Positions 1 to 9,024 of a DNA stretch of 64,000 nt are shown piece after piece. The notes under the pieces were generated by a model that searched no databases, was not told the DNA's origin, and saw only the letters and a list, made by a program, of their open reading frames with translations. The DNA is from Rhizobium sp. 16-449-1b (GTDB lineage Bacteria; Pseudomonadota; Alphaproteobacteria; Rhizobiales; Rhizobiaceae): contig NZ_JAGHMH010000004.1 of assembly GCF_017741935.1 (NCBI RefSeq), positions 248,001 through 312,000 of the forward strand, written 5' to 3'. Both the position numbers and the translations under genes were made by a program. Position 1 is the stretch's first letter. The number at the start of each line of letters is the position of its first letter.

Positions 1-250
1 TGAGGCTCTTCCAGCCATCGCTTTCGGCATGCGCCCCGCCATCATCGAGCGTCTTCAGGAAGTCATCGAGCCGCGCCACCAGCATCGCATCGTCACCAGG
101 CTCGATGCCGACGCCGAGAATACGGAGATCCTCGCCGGTCAGCCCGCTCTGCGTGAGGTTGATGATCGCGGGAACAAGCAGCCGCCGGGTGAGGTCTCCG
201 GTGGCCCCGAAGATGACAAGCGTGACCGGCGGGCTGGGAGCTGCGTCCAT
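1..250 (-). CDS. zwf: Glucose-6-phosphate 1-dehydrogenase, N-terminal part (runs off the window)
   Basis: The first 83 codons of a minus-strand gene; the rest lies beyond base 1. The start is an ATG at 250 behind a strong AAGGAG. Near the N-terminus the reading frame has the Rossmann motif VIFGATGDLTRRLLVPA, the NADP-binding fingerprint of glucose-6-phosphate dehydrogenases, which oxidise glucose-6-phosphate to 6-phosphogluconolactone. The wording (FGATGDLTRRLL) differs from the FGGTGDLAERKLLPAL form that I associate with the main rhizobial Zwf, so this may be a second isoenzyme; that is inference from memory of the family. The catalytic domain is not visible. Confidence 0.8.
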   Translation of the reverse strand, partial: MDAAPSPPVTLVIFGATGDLTRRLLVPAIINLTQSGLTGEDLRILGVGIEPGDDAMLVARLDDFLKTLDDGGAHAESDGWKSL

Positions 251-403
251 GATGATCTCCTTGATATGGGAGGGGGAAGATAGAGCGGGTGGATGGGGTG
301 CCAAGCGGGGGTGGCATTGATATGTGAGGTAAGGCGAGGATGACGGGGGTTGGCCGGATCGCCCGTCCGTAAGCTATTGAAATGCCGAGATATCCACCCT
401 CGC

Positions 404-577
404 GACGTCATCCTCGGGCTTAGTCCCGAGGATCTAATCACGCAGCAACGGGCTCGACGTGGATGGATCGACCGGGGCGCGGGCAGGTATCGCTTGGTCG
501 GTCGTCGAAAGCACCGGCGCCGTTGAATTTGTGGAGACGTGCTTAGATCCTCGGGACGAGCCCGAGGATGACGTCGG
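404..577. repeat. Long palindromic intergenic repeat, family A, copy 1
   Basis: An imperfect palindrome bounded by GACGTCATCCTCGGGCT at the left and its near-complement at the right (CGGGACGAGCCCGAGGATGACGTC). Each end also forms its own hairpin. The core holds GCAACGGGCTCGACGTGG and GTCGTCGAAAGCACCGG. No ORF. It lies in a tandem with copy 2, each preceded by a shared lead ending CTATTGAAATGCC. Together the two copies and their leads fill the gap between zwf and tam; I see no gene in 251-881. Confidence 0.85.
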
Positions 578-633
578 AGAGCTGGTCGGCCGTCCGTAGG
601 AAGCTATTGAAATGCCAAGGCATCCACTCTCGC

Positions 634-807
634 GACGTCATCCTCGGGCTTGTCCCGAGGATCTAATCACGCAGCAACGGGGACGACGTGGATGGATCGA
701 CCGGGGCGCGGGCAGGTATCGCTTGGGTGGTCGTCGAAAGCACCGGCGCCGTTGAATTTGTGGAGACGTGCTTAGATCCTCGGGACGAGCCCGAGGATGA
801 CGTTGGA
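634..807. repeat. Long palindromic intergenic repeat, family A, copy 2
   Basis: Nearly identical to copy 1 about 230 bp upstream, in the same orientation, including the lead CCGTAGGAAGCTATTGAAATGCC-like segment. The high identity between the two copies suggests a recent tandem duplication of lead plus repeat. Confidence 0.85.
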
Positions 808-881
808 GAACGGGATGGACGTCCGTAACCGATTGAAGTTCATAGTCTACATCATTTCGGAGGCGCGGACATCTCCTAACT

Positions 882-1652
882 CTACCCCTTCACCGCCACC
901 ATGAATATCCGCGGAAACCTCAGCAGCACCCGCCCGTCGGACATCTTGGGATAAGCCTTCTCCACCCGCCCGAGATAATCCGCCAGAAACGCCTCGCGAT
1001 GCTGATCGCCGGCATGGTCGAGATAGGGCCTGAGTCCAGTGCCCTTGACCCATTCGACGATCGCTGCCGCGTCCGCCATCGGGTGGTTGTAGGCGGTGTG
1101 CCAGATGTCGACGCGCTTGGCCTTGCCGATCAGCCGGGAATAATAGGTGGAGGGCGGTGGCAGCGGGTTGCGGCGGACGCTTTTGGCCTCGAAGGCGGTC
1201 TTCCAGGGGCCGGCATGGGCGGTCTCTTCCATCAGGAGATGCGTCGGCTCTGTCAGGTTGTCGGGCATCTGCACGGCAAGCGCGCCACCGGGCTTCAGGC
1301 CGTCCATCAGCCTGTCGAAGATATCGAGATGATTGGGCAGCCACTGGAAGACGGCATTGGCGAAGAGGAGATCGACCGGCTCTTTCGGCTGCCATGTCGA
1401 GAGATCGGCCTCAAGGAAATCCGTGCCGGGCAGGCGCTTGCGCGCCGCTTCCAGCATGTTGAGATCGCTGTCGAGCCCGCTGACGCCCGAAGCGCCGTAG
1501 CGGTCGATGATCAGCTCCGTCGAGTTGCCTGGGCCGCAGCCGAGGTCGATGGCGCGCTCGATGCGCTCCATCGGCACCTGCGCCAGAAGATCACGCGCCG
1601 GGCGCGTCCGTTCATCCTCGAATTTCACATATTGGCTTGCCGACCATGCCAT
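882..1652 (-). CDS. tam: Trans-aconitate 2-methyltransferase
   Basis: 256 residues, a class I SAM-dependent methyltransferase. The sequence begins [19 protein letters not shown], typical of Tam, followed by the SAM-binding [13 protein letters not shown] motif near residues 38-50 and the acidic [10 protein letters not shown] strand end. Known Tam proteins methylate trans-aconitate, which forms spontaneously from cis-aconitate and inhibits aconitase; the enzyme is cytosolic. The length matches the family (about 255 residues). It sits 18 bp downstream of the TerC-type gene on the same strand, so the two could be cotranscribed, although no functional link is known. The ATG at 1652 is the natural start. 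Confidence 0.9.
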   Translation of the reverse strand: MAWSASQYVKFEDERTRPARDLLAQVPMERIERAIDLGCGPGNSTELIIDRYGASGVSGLDSDLNMLEAARKRLPGTDFLEADLSTWQPKEPVDLLFANAVFQWLPNHLDIFDRLMDGLKPGGALAVQMPDNLTEPTHLLMEETAHAGPWKTAFEAKSVRRNPLPPPSTYYSRLIGKAKRVDIWHTAYNHPMADAAAIVEWVKGTGLRPYLDHAGDQHREAFLADYLGRVEKAYPKMSDGRVLLRFPRIFMVAVKG

Positions 1653-1670
1653 GGCGTCTCTCTCCCTTTT

Positions 1671-3230
1671 CTAGTCTGCGTCTTCGATACGCTTGATCCT
1701 GATCTTGTCGATGTTCCGGCCATCGAGCGATACCACTTCGAATGTCAGTTCCTCGAAGCGGATCGTCTCGCCCTGATGCGGTAGATGCCCGAGCCGCCAG
1801 AGAATGAAGCCTGCCAGCGTCGAGAAGCGGTCGCCTTCGTCGACCAGGTCGACATCGACAAGCTTGGAGGCGTGGCGGATGTCGATCCAGCCGTCGACCG
1901 TCAGCGAGCCGTCCTCGCCGCGCTCGATCGACAGCTTCTCCTCGTCCTCGTCGGGGAATTCGCCGGCGATGGCCTCGAGCAGGTCGGTCGGCGTCACCAT
2001 GCCTTCGAGATCGCCATACTCGTCGAGCACGATGGCGACTGCTTCGCTGGAATGGCGCAGCTGCTCCATCAGCTTCAGCGCGCTGATGCTCTCATGCACC
2101 ACGAAGGGCTCGCGGATCGAGCGCTCGACATTGATCGATCCATCGACGATCAGGTCGCGCAACAGGTCGCGGGCGCTGGCCACGCCGATGAAATTGTCGA
2201 GGCTCCCCCGCGCCACGGGAAAGCGCGAATGGCCGAGATCGACGATGCGGCGCTGCAGCTCTGCCTCAGGCGCGTCGAGGTCCAGCCAGTCGATATCGAT
2301 GCGCGGCGTCATGATCGATTTGGCCGAGCGATCGGCCAGCGTCAGCACGCCCTGGATCATGTCCTTCTCCTCGTTGGAGAACACGTCCTCTTCGGCCGCC
2401 TGTTCAGCGATATGTTCCGCCGTCGGCCCGAGCGTAACCTGCGGCCGCCTGCCGCCGAGCAGGCCGAGCACGGCGTCGGCGGTGCGTTCGCGGATGTTGG
2501 TGGGCGTGATCAGCCGCTCGCGATTGTGCCGCGCCAGCTGGTTCAGCGATTCGATGATGACGGAGAAGCCGATCGCCGCGTAGAGATAGCCCTTGGGCAG
2601 GTGCACGCCGAAGCCCTCGATGATCAGCGAGAAACCGATCATCATCAGGAAGCCCAGGCAGAGGATGACGACCGTCGGATGCTTGTTGACGAAGCTCGTC
2701 AGCGGCTTCGAGAGCAGCAGCATGACGCCGATGGCGATGACGACGGCGATCATCATCACCGGCAGGTGCTGCACCATGCCAACGGCGGTGATCACGCTGT
2801 CGAGCGAGAAGATCGCGTCGAGCACGACGATCTGCACGATCACCTGCCAGAAGACGGCATGCACCACCTTCTTCTCCGATGTCTCGACATGGCCCTCGAG
2901 CCGTTCGTGCAGCTCCATCGTGCCCTTGAAGAGCAGGAAGACGCCGCCGATCAATAGAATGATGTCACGGCCGGAGAAGCTGAACTCCATGACCGAGAAG
3001 ATCGGCGTCGTCAGCGTCACGATCCAGGCGATCGAGGCGAGCAATCCGAGACGGATGAACAGCGCTAGGCCCAGGCCGATCAGCCGCGCTCGGTCACGAT
3101 GATGCGGCGGCAGCTTGTCGGCGAGAATGGCGATAAAGACGAGATTGTCGATGCCGAGAACGATCTCGAGCACGATCAGAGTTGCGAGACCCACCCAGGC
3201 GGAGGGGTCGGACATCCAGTCGAAGAACAT
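1671..3230 (-). CDS. TerC-family membrane protein with CBS pair and CorC/HlyC domain
   Basis: 519 residues. Residues 1-240 are a TerC-like membrane domain with about seven hydrophobic segments and the acidic motifs [15 protein letters not shown] and [14 protein letters not shown] in membrane helices. A CBS-domain pair follows (about 300-425, with [10 protein letters not shown] and [10 protein letters not shown]), and then a C-terminal transporter-associated CorC_HlyC domain (about 435-519). The TerC fold is linked to metal homeostasis and tellurite resistance; CBS pairs usually sense adenosyl ligands. A manganese or other divalent-metal exporter role is plausible but inferred. I take the ATG at 3230; a TTG one codon earlier is also open. 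No clear Shine-Dalgarno sequence. Confidence 0.88.
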   Translation of the reverse strand: MFFDWMSDPSAWVGLATLIVLEIVLGIDNLVFIAILADKLPPHHRDRARLIGLGLALFIRLGLLASIAWIVTLTTPIFSVMEFSFSGRDIILLIGGVFLLFKGTMELHERLEGHVETSEKKVVHAVFWQVIVQIVVLDAIFSLDSVITAVGMVQHLPVMMIAVVIAIGVMLLLSKPLTSFVNKHPTVVILCLGFLMMIGFSLIIEGFGVHLPKGYLYAAIGFSVIIESLNQLARHNRERLITPTNIRERTADAVLGLLGGRRPQVTLGPTAEHIAEQAAEEDVFSNEEKDMIQGVLTLADRSAKSIMTPRIDIDWLDLDAPEAELQRRIVDLGHSRFPVARGSLDNFIGVASARDLLRDLIVDGSINVERSIREPFVVHESISALKLMEQLRHSSEAVAIVLDEYGDLEGMVTPTDLLEAIAGEFPDEDEEKLSIERGEDGSLTVDGWIDIRHASKLVDVDLVDEGDRFSTLAGFILWRLGHLPHQGETIRFEELTFEVVSLDGRNIDKIRIKRIEDAD

Positions 3231-3623
3231 CAATGCTGTAACGCGGCCACGTTGACGGGACCGCTCCTTTTGCGATGAAAATATGAAAGGCGGATGACGG
3301 CGGCCGCAAGCAGCCGGCGATCGAACTCCGCGATGGATAAGAAAAGAGCCGCCCTGAAAGCGGCTATATCAGGCCCGACGCCGATGCGGCGAACAGTGCG
3401 CCATCTACAGCCATCCCCATCGCCATCAGCGGACATGTCGCTGGAAGAGGGGGTGGAGCTGGTACTGGAAGGGTCGCTGTCGGGCATTCTTCAATTTTGA
3501 AGGGTAACGCGACCAAGCGCAAGAGGGGCGTGGCAGAATTCGTTCGCATGCTTGCGATCGAGGCCGGTGTGACCGGCCGGGGAGAATGGCCGCCCGGTGA
3601 TCCGGACGGCTCCGAGACGGCGA
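3231..3623. other. Intergenic region without a supported gene
   Basis: About 390 bp between the TerC-type gene and the cupin gene, both minus strand. Short ORFs exist on both strands, but they are Ser/Pro/Ala-rich, lack ribosome-binding sites and overlap each other. I see no terminator with a T-tract and no repeat-family member. Confidence 0.4.
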
Positions 3624-4058
3624 TCAGGCCGCCAGAATGCGCGTGTTGTCGCTGTTGGCGACGACGGTCAACAGGTCGCGGGTGCGCGATTCGGCGGCTT
3701 CGAAGAAGTCCGACATGTCGCTGTCGATCGTTGCCGAAAACCGTGCGACGTCGGGGCCGCGGTTGGAATAGCCATGCGCCTGATCGGCCTCGATGCGGAC
3801 GATATCGCCGGCGGTGGCTTCGAATTCTTCAAGTCCCTGGTCCGTCATCCGGCGGATGATCAGACAGCCTTCGATGATACGCAGGATCTCGGGGCTTTCG
3901 TGGCGATGCAGCGGCGTACGGCCGCCCGCGGGCACCGTGACGTCGAAGATATTCAGCCAGGTTCCTTCAAGCCGCGTGTGCCGCTCGAGGTGGCCTTCCG
4001 GCGCAAAGCCGGCCTGTACGCCCTCGGGCGCATGTGTGTTCACAAATGAGTTGGACAT
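3624..4058 (-). CDS. Cupin-domain protein
   Basis: 144 residues with one cupin barrel. Motif 1 is PAGGRTPLHRHESPEILRIIEG (metal-type His-x-His plus Glu, about residues 43-64); motif 2 is the GDIVRIEADQAHGYSNRG stretch (about 82-99), with the second-sphere His. Single-domain cupins of this kind bind a metal or small ligand and are often dioxygenases, isomerases or sensor proteins; the sequence does not say which. Start at ATG 4058. It stands alone downstream of a hairpin that ends the patatin gene. Confidence 0.75.
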   Translation of the reverse strand: MSNSFVNTHAPEGVQAGFAPEGHLERHTRLEGTWLNIFDVTVPAGGRTPLHRHESPEILRIIEGCLIIRRMTDQGLEEFEATAGDIVRIEADQAHGYSNRGPDVARFSATIDSDMSDFFEAAESRTRDLLTVVANSDNTRILAA

Positions 4059-4168
4059 GATGTCTCGCTTTTTCTTTTTCTTAGCGGCGAGCGCGATAGA
4101 CCTTTAGCCGGGCAATGGCAACCCGCTAAAACGCAAGGCTCCGATGCACAGATCGGCACCCCCGCGCT

Positions 4169-4193
4169 ATCGGCGGGTTTTCAGCCCGCCGAT
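4169..4193. terminator. Hairpin after the patatin gene
   Basis: A perfect 9-bp inverted repeat (ATCGGCGGG / CCCGCCGAT) with a 7-nt loop, 21 bp beyond the stop codon of the minus-strand patatin gene. There is no U-run, so it is a weak intrinsic terminator or a 3'-end stabiliser. Confidence 0.5.
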
Positions 4194-4213
4194 CACCGCA
4201 TCGTGTTTGGCCG

Positions 4214-5266
4214 TTATTGGTTCGCCAGGATGCGTTTGGCGATTTCGTCGAGCGCCGGCGCGTTATCCTTCATGATTTGCGCGGCGATTGCCTTCAGCGC
4301 CCTGATGTTTTCAGGTGATGCGTCGTCCAGCGCATCGTTCTCCTTGGAGCTCAGCTGTCGGTCGAGACGGAAATAGCTGAGCGAAGCCGCGTTCTCCTTC
4401 GTCACCACGGTCGAGTAGTCGATCTTGGTGCCGGGCGGATTGAGCAGCGCATTGGCCTGATAGGAGGCGGTGCTCGCCTGTCCCTGCATCAGGATCGAGA
4501 TCAGCGGCGTGTCATGAGACGGCTGCATCCAGCCTAAAATGCCCCAGCCCTTGGCCTCCTGATAGGCGACCGGGCGGTTCTGCTGGCCGGTACCAAGCGA
4601 CAGGAAGACGAGCTCGTCATTGCCCCATTTCTGCTTTCGCGCCTCCACATAGGCGGCAAGGATAGGATCGTTGGCGAAGACGCCGCCGTCAATCAATGGC
4701 ACGAAGCGCTTGTCCTTGTTCTTCTCGCCAACCCTTTCGATCAGCGCCGGCGGAAAATAGGTGGGCGCCGCCGATGTCGCCCGCGCTGCCTCCCAGTAGC
4801 GGAAATGGCTGTTCTCGTTGTCGGTGTTCGCCATGAACAGCGCCTGCCGCTGCTTTATGTCGTAGGCCGTGATCAGCACCTTGGTGAGCCCTTTGTCGAG
4901 CGTCGCCGCCGTGCCGAGCTGCGCCTTCAGCCTGTTTTCCAGCTCGTCCGGCTGGTAGCGCGGATCGTTGAGGCCGAACGGGTTGATGAGGCCTAGGATC
5001 GGGTTTTTCTCGAAGATCTTGCCGCCGTGATCGACATAAAGCGCCAGAAGATCGGTCGGCGTGCACGCCGCCGTCTCCTCATCGTCAGGATGCGGGCATG
5101 TCAGCCCGGCGGCGATGATGCCGCCGGTGGATGTCCCGGCGATCATGTCGAACGCCTTGTGAAGCGGCAGCCCCTCCAACCGCTTGGCCAGTTCCACCAG
5201 GATGGCCGCCGGGATGATCCCGCGAATGCCGCCGCCATCGATCGAAAGAATAAAACGCTTTGCCAT
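4214..5266 (-). CDS. Patatin-like phospholipase
   Basis: 350 residues. All patatin motifs are present: oxyanion loop DGGGIRG (residues 10-16), nucleophile elbow GTSTG with Ser46, and the catalytic Asp193 in the DGG motif IDGGVFAND. Patatins are Ser-Asp dyad lipid acyl hydrolases. The compact DGGGIRG-type architecture without membrane segments resembles the stand-alone patatins that include CBASS effectors (CapV), but no cyclase or other CBASS gene is adjacent, so a housekeeping or secreted-lipase role is equally possible. The ATG at 5266 has a strong GGAGGGGAGC behind it; an ATG four codons upstream is less well placed. Confidence 0.88.
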   Translation of the reverse strand: MAKRFILSIDGGGIRGIIPAAILVELAKRLEGLPLHKAFDMIAGTSTGGIIAAGLTCPHPDDEETAACTPTDLLALYVDHGGKIFEKNPILGLINPFGLNDPRYQPDELENRLKAQLGTAATLDKGLTKVLITAYDIKQRQALFMANTDNENSHFRYWEAARATSAAPTYFPPALIERVGEKNKDKRFVPLIDGGVFANDPILAAYVEARKQKWGNDELVFLSLGTGQQNRPVAYQEAKGWGILGWMQPSHDTPLISILMQGQASTASYQANALLNPPGTKIDYSTVVTKENAASLSYFRLDRQLSSKENDALDDASPENIRALKAIAAQIMKDNAPALDEIAKRILANQ

Positions 5267-5369
5267 GCTCCCCTCCATGCCGGTTCATCCGGTTGAAGGG
5301 GAGTATGTGATTTAAACCAAAGATTGCAACAAACTGAAAAGCTCGTTTTGGTTGAAGACGGTTGTGCGC

Positions 5370-6410
5370 CTAGAAGCTGGTGATCACGCTGATCCCCGTC
5401 GTCTCCGCCTTGTCGAGCGTCATCAGCGCCGGGATGCCTTCTTCCAGGCTGATGCGTCGCGAGATCAGCTTCTGCGGCGCGATCTTGCCGGCGGCGAGCA
5501 TCGACAGCATCGCGTCATAGCGCCAGGCCTGCATGCCGTGGCTGCCGTAGATCTCGAGCTCGTGGCCGATCACCTGCGCCATCGGGATCGAGGGCGTCGA
5601 ATGCTCACCCAGCATCAAGCCCACCTGCACATGCCGGCCGCGGCGGCGCAGGTTCTTGATCGAGTTGAAGCAGGTTTGGGGGTGGCCGAGCGCGTCGATC
5701 GAGACATGCGCGCCACCCTTGGTGATCTCGCGCACCGCCTCGGGCACATCGGCAACCTCAGTCGCGTTGATCGTTGCGACGGCCCCGCATTCCCGCGCGA
5801 AGGCCAGCTTCTCGTCGGAGACGTCGATGGCGATCGCATTGGCGCCGAGCGCTGTGGCGATCATGATCGCCGAGAGCCCGACCCCGCCGCAGCCATGCAC
5901 GGCGATCCATTCGCCCGGGCCGGTGCGCGCCTGGTCGGCGACGGCGCGAAACGAGGTGGCGAAGCGGCAGCCGAGGCTGGCGGCCGTCGCATCGTCGACG
6001 GTCTCGGGGAGGTGCACGAGATTGGTGTCGGCATAGTCGATCGCGACATATTCGGCGAACGAGCCCCAATGGGTGAAGCCCGGCTGGAACTGGTCGGGGC
6101 AGACCTGCTGGTTGCCGGAGTGGCACTCGCCGCAACGGCCGCAGCCGGAGACGAAGGGCACCGTCACCCGGTCGCCGACCTTGTAGCGCATCACGCCCTT
6201 GCCCGTCGCCACCACCTTGCCGGCGAGCTCATGGCCGGGCACATGCGGCAGCTTGATATCGGGATCGTGACCCATCCAGCCATGCCAGTCGCTGCGGCAA
6301 AGCCCGGTGGCGCCGACAGCAATCACGACGCCGTCTTCGGTGGGCGTCGGATCGGGCAGGGTGGCGATCTCCGGGGCCTTTTCGAAGGCGTCGTAGAACA
6401 TGGCTTTCAT
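5370..6410 (-). CDS. Zinc-dependent alcohol dehydrogenase
   Basis: 346 residues, medium-chain dehydrogenase/reductase family. Catalytic zinc ligands are visible as Cys38, His60 and Glu61 (motif PGHELAGKV), the structural zinc knot as Cys90, Cys93, Cys96 and Cys104, and the NAD(P) Rossmann motif as [10 protein letters not shown] around residues 170-180. The protein therefore oxidises an alcohol or reduces an aldehyde in the cytosol; the substrate is not evident. It stands alone, divergent from the aminotransferase gene, with about 270 bp between them. Confidence 0.88.
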   Translation of the reverse strand: MKAMFYDAFEKAPEIATLPDPTPTEDGVVIAVGATGLCRSDWHGWMGHDPDIKLPHVPGHELAGKVVATGKGVMRYKVGDRVTVPFVSGCGRCGECHSGNQQVCPDQFQPGFTHWGSFAEYVAIDYADTNLVHLPETVDDATAASLGCRFATSFRAVADQARTGPGEWIAVHGCGGVGLSAIMIATALGANAIAIDVSDEKLAFARECGAVATINATEVADVPEAVREITKGGAHVSIDALGHPQTCFNSIKNLRRRGRHVQVGLMLGEHSTPSIPMAQVIGHELEIYGSHGMQAWRYDAMLSMLAAGKIAPQKLISRRISLEEGIPALMTLDKAETTGISVITSF

Positions 6411-6678
6411 CGGTCTTCACTCCTGCAGGGCGCGCTCAGTGCGCGGGCATCCTCGTTGGCATACATAATGACACGGGGTCACGACCGGCTCCAACCGGAT
6501 TACCCATGATTTTCACTGATGCATCCATCGCGCATGTTTCATCAAGCACGCATGAATATTGCCCTCGGCTCCGTCACCGCATGCCGTTTCTTGCTTAGCG
6601 TTCACCGCGCCATATTTCTCCTTGACCCGGTCTGCGCGCGGGGTTTTGTCTCCCTGCAATTTCTTGAAGGAGAGTCTC

Positions 6679-7566
6679 ATGGCCGTCGATACATCGCCCC
6701 GTTCCAACACCTGGACTTATGTCGAGGGAGAGTGGCTGACCGGCAACCCGCCGCTGATCGGGCCGACCTCGCATGCCATGTGGCTGGCTTCCACCGTCTT
6801 CGACGGCGCCCGCTGGTTCGACGGCATCGCGCCGGATCTCGACCTGCATTGCCAGCGCATCAACCGCTCCGCCGTCAACATGGGCCTGAAGCCGGTCAAG
6901 ACCGCGGAAGAGATCGAAGCGCTCGCCTGGGAAGGCATCAAGAAGTTCGACGGCAAGACGCCGATCTACATCAAGCCGATGTACTGGGGCGAGCATGGCT
7001 CCGCCGGCAGCGTCGTTACCGTCGATGGCGACAGCACGCGCTTCGCGCTCTGCCTGTTCGAAGCGCCGCTCGGCAACAACAAGCCGAACTCGCTCACCGT
7101 CTCGCCCTTCCGCCGCCCGTCGCCCGAGACCGCGATGACCGACGCCAAGGCCGGCTCGCTCTATCCGAACAGCGGCCGCGCGATTGCGGAAGCGAGAAGC
7201 CGCGGCTTCGACAATGCCCTGATGCGCGACATGAACGGCAATGTCGCCGAGACCGCGTCCTCCAACGTGTTCCTCGTCAAGGACGGCGTCGTCAAGACCC
7301 CTGTCGCCAACCGCACCTTCCTCGCCGGCATCACCCGCGCCCGCGTCATCGGCCTGCTTCGCCAGGCGGGCTTCGAGGTTCGCGAGGAGACGCTCTCGGT
7401 CGACGACTTCATGGCGGCCGACGAAATCTTCACCTCCGGCAATTACTCCAAGGTCGTCGGCGTCAACCGCCTCGACGGCCGCGAACTGCAGGAAGGCCCG
7501 GTGACCCGCAAGGCGCTCGAGATCTACATGAACTGGGCATTTGGTCGCAGCGCAAGCGACAGCTGA
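6679..7566 (+). CDS. Branched-chain amino acid aminotransferase (class IV PLP enzyme)
   Basis: 295 residues from the ATG at 6679, which follows AAGGAGAGTCTC. The frame is open further upstream, but that extension lacks family similarity and a ribosome-binding site. Class IV aminotransferase features are present: SHAMWLASTVFDGARWFDG near the N-terminus, the PLP-lysine region around IYIKPMYWG, and ETASSNVFLVKDG followed by TFLAGITRARVI. Such proteins transaminate valine, leucine and isoleucine with 2-oxoglutarate, but some rhizobial paralogues act on other substrates, so I leave the symbol blank. Confidence 0.85.
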   Translation: MAVDTSPRSNTWTYVEGEWLTGNPPLIGPTSHAMWLASTVFDGARWFDGIAPDLDLHCQRINRSAVNMGLKPVKTAEEIEALAWEGIKKFDGKTPIYIKPMYWGEHGSAGSVVTVDGDSTRFALCLFEAPLGNNKPNSLTVSPFRRPSPETAMTDAKAGSLYPNSGRAIAEARSRGFDNALMRDMNGNVAETASSNVFLVKDGVVKTPVANRTFLAGITRARVIGLLRQAGFEVREETLSVDDFMAADEIFTSGNYSKVVGVNRLDGRELQEGPVTRKALEIYMNWAFGRSASDS

Positions 7567-7589
7567 TTGGGTGTAGAGGGGACTGCGGG

Positions 7590-7743
7590 TGTGGCCCCCT
7601 CATCCCCCGCGCAACTTGTTGTGCCTGACCTGCCGGCACCTTCTCCCCGTCGGGGAGAAGGGGAGATGCCGCAGCGTAACCGTTTCTCCTCTCCCCTCGG
7701 GGAGAGGGTGGCCGAGCGTAGCGGAGGCCGGGTGAGGGGGCCA
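7590..7743. repeat. RIME-like palindromic repeat, family B, copy 1
   Basis: Intergenic palindrome between the aminotransferase and bestrophin genes. The outer arms are GGCCCCCTCATCC and GGGTGAGGGGGCC. Inside are two hairpins: CTTCTCCCCGTCGGGGAGAAG and CTCTCCCCTCGGGGAGAG. The composition matches the rhizobial intergenic mosaic elements; the family name is assigned from memory. Confidence 0.8.
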
Positions 7744-7810
7744 CACGCACCGCGTTAAACATCGTCCTCCGTTAACTCATCACTCCCACTCCAGCCTGGT
7801 CCCCCGCATC

Positions 7811-8737
7811 ATGATCGTGCGCCCCCGCCCAACCCTCTTCAAGCTCTTCTTCATCCTCCGCGGCTCGATCATCAAGCGCGTCCTGCCGCAGATCATCCTC
7901 ACCGCCGTGCTCTCCTCGCTGGTCGTGCTCTGTCACACGCTCCGGCCCGGTATGCTGCCAGTCTTCAACGGCGCCCCCTTCGCGCTGCTCGGCATCGCGC
8001 TGTCGATCTTCCTCGGCTTCCGCAACAACGCCTGCTACGACCGCTGGTGGGAAGCACGCCGGCAATGGGGCGTGATCGTCTTTTCCGCCCGCCACTTCGC
8101 CCGCCAGACCCTGATCCTCGAAACGATGTCGGGCGAAGCCGGAAAAGACGCCCGCAAACGCGTGCTGACGCTGGTCATCGCCTTCGTCCAGTCGCTCGTT
8201 CCGCACCTGCGCACCGGCATCTCCCGCCACAAGGTCGAACGCCTGCTGCCTGACGATATCAACGCCCACTACGCCGCCAGCCGTAACCCGCCCGAAGCGC
8301 TGTCGCTGGAAATCGCCCGCGAACTCGCCGATCTCCGCGCCAAGGGCTTGCTCACCGACATCAACTACCAGATGCTCGACCGCACGCTTGCCGATCTCAC
8401 GCTCGCCCAGGCCTCCTGCGAGCGCATCCGCTGGACCCCGGTTCCCTTCGGCTACACGCTGCTATTGCACCGCACCGCCCATCTCTTCTGCCTGATGCTG
8501 CCCTTCGGCTTCGACGACGTGCTCGGCTGGTTCATGCCCTTCGCCACCGCACTCGTCGCCTACACCTTCTTCGGCCTCGACGCGCTCGGCGACGAGCTGG
8601 AAGAACCTTTCGGCAAGCAACCCAACGCACTCCCGATCGAGGCGATCGCCGACACGGTCGAGATCAACATCCGCGAGGCGATGGGCGAGAGGGATTTGCC
8701 GCCGCTGCCGGTGGCGGTGGATTATTTGTTGATGTAG
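7811..8737 (+). CDS. Bestrophin-family (UPF0187) membrane channel protein
   Basis: 308 residues. The N-terminal half carries the bestrophin signature: hydrophobic segments around LPQIILTAVLSSLVVL and PFALLGIALSIFLGFRNN, directly followed by ACYDRWWEARRQWG. C-terminal segments are LMLPFGFDDVLGWFMPFATALVAYTFFGLDALGDELEEPF. Bacterial bestrophins form pentameric ion channels in the inner membrane. ATG at 7811. It stands alone between two repeats. Confidence 0.9.
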   Translation: MIVRPRPTLFKLFFILRGSIIKRVLPQIILTAVLSSLVVLCHTLRPGMLPVFNGAPFALLGIALSIFLGFRNNACYDRWWEARRQWGVIVFSARHFARQTLILETMSGEAGKDARKRVLTLVIAFVQSLVPHLRTGISRHKVERLLPDDINAHYAASRNPPEALSLEIARELADLRAKGLLTDINYQMLDRTLADLTLAQASCERIRWTPVPFGYTLLLHRTAHLFCLMLPFGFDDVLGWFMPFATALVAYTFFGLDALGDELEEPFGKQPNALPIEAIADTVEINIREAMGERDLPPLPVAVDYLLM

Positions 8738-8822
8738 TGTGGCGCCTTCCGCGACGGCTGGTGTCGCGAGGCGTGAAAACTGTTTTGTTTCAATAGCCTA
8801 CGGGCGAAATCCAATTCTCCGC

Positions 8823-8992
8823 CGTCATCCTCGGCCTCGTGCCGAGGATCTAAGCACGTCTCCGCGAATGCAACGGTGCGGCTTCTAGGACAGCCGTGGC
8901 CGCGAACACTAAGCCCACGCCCCCGGTCGATCCATTCACGTCGAGTGCGTTGCTGCGTGCTTAGATCCTCGGGACGAGCCCGAGGATGACGC
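8823..8992. repeat. Long palindromic intergenic repeat, family A, copy 3 (inverted core)
   Basis: Same end palindromes as copies 1 and 2 (GTCATCCTCGGCCTCGTGCC and GGGACGAGCCCGAGGATGACG), but the core reads in the opposite direction, with GGTCGATCCATTCACGTCGAG and TTGCTGCGTGCTTAGATCC. It lies between the convergent bestrophin and MFS genes. No other gene is visible in 8738-9024. Confidence 0.8.
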
Positions 8993-9024
8993 CACAGACG
9001 TGAAAACGTCGCGATCCCAACACC

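Noticed and set aside
404..807. CRISPR array
   Set aside because: Only two long repeats with no short spacers; they are palindromic intergenic elements found at several other places in the window.
1785..2957. Long plus-strand ORF opposite the TerC-type gene
   Set aside because: Asp/Glu/His/Arg-rich shadow of a real high-GC gene; no ribosome-binding site or domain.
4214..5266. CBASS anti-phage system
   Set aside because: A CapV-like patatin alone is not enough; no CD-NTase, Cap2/Cap3 or other defence gene is near.
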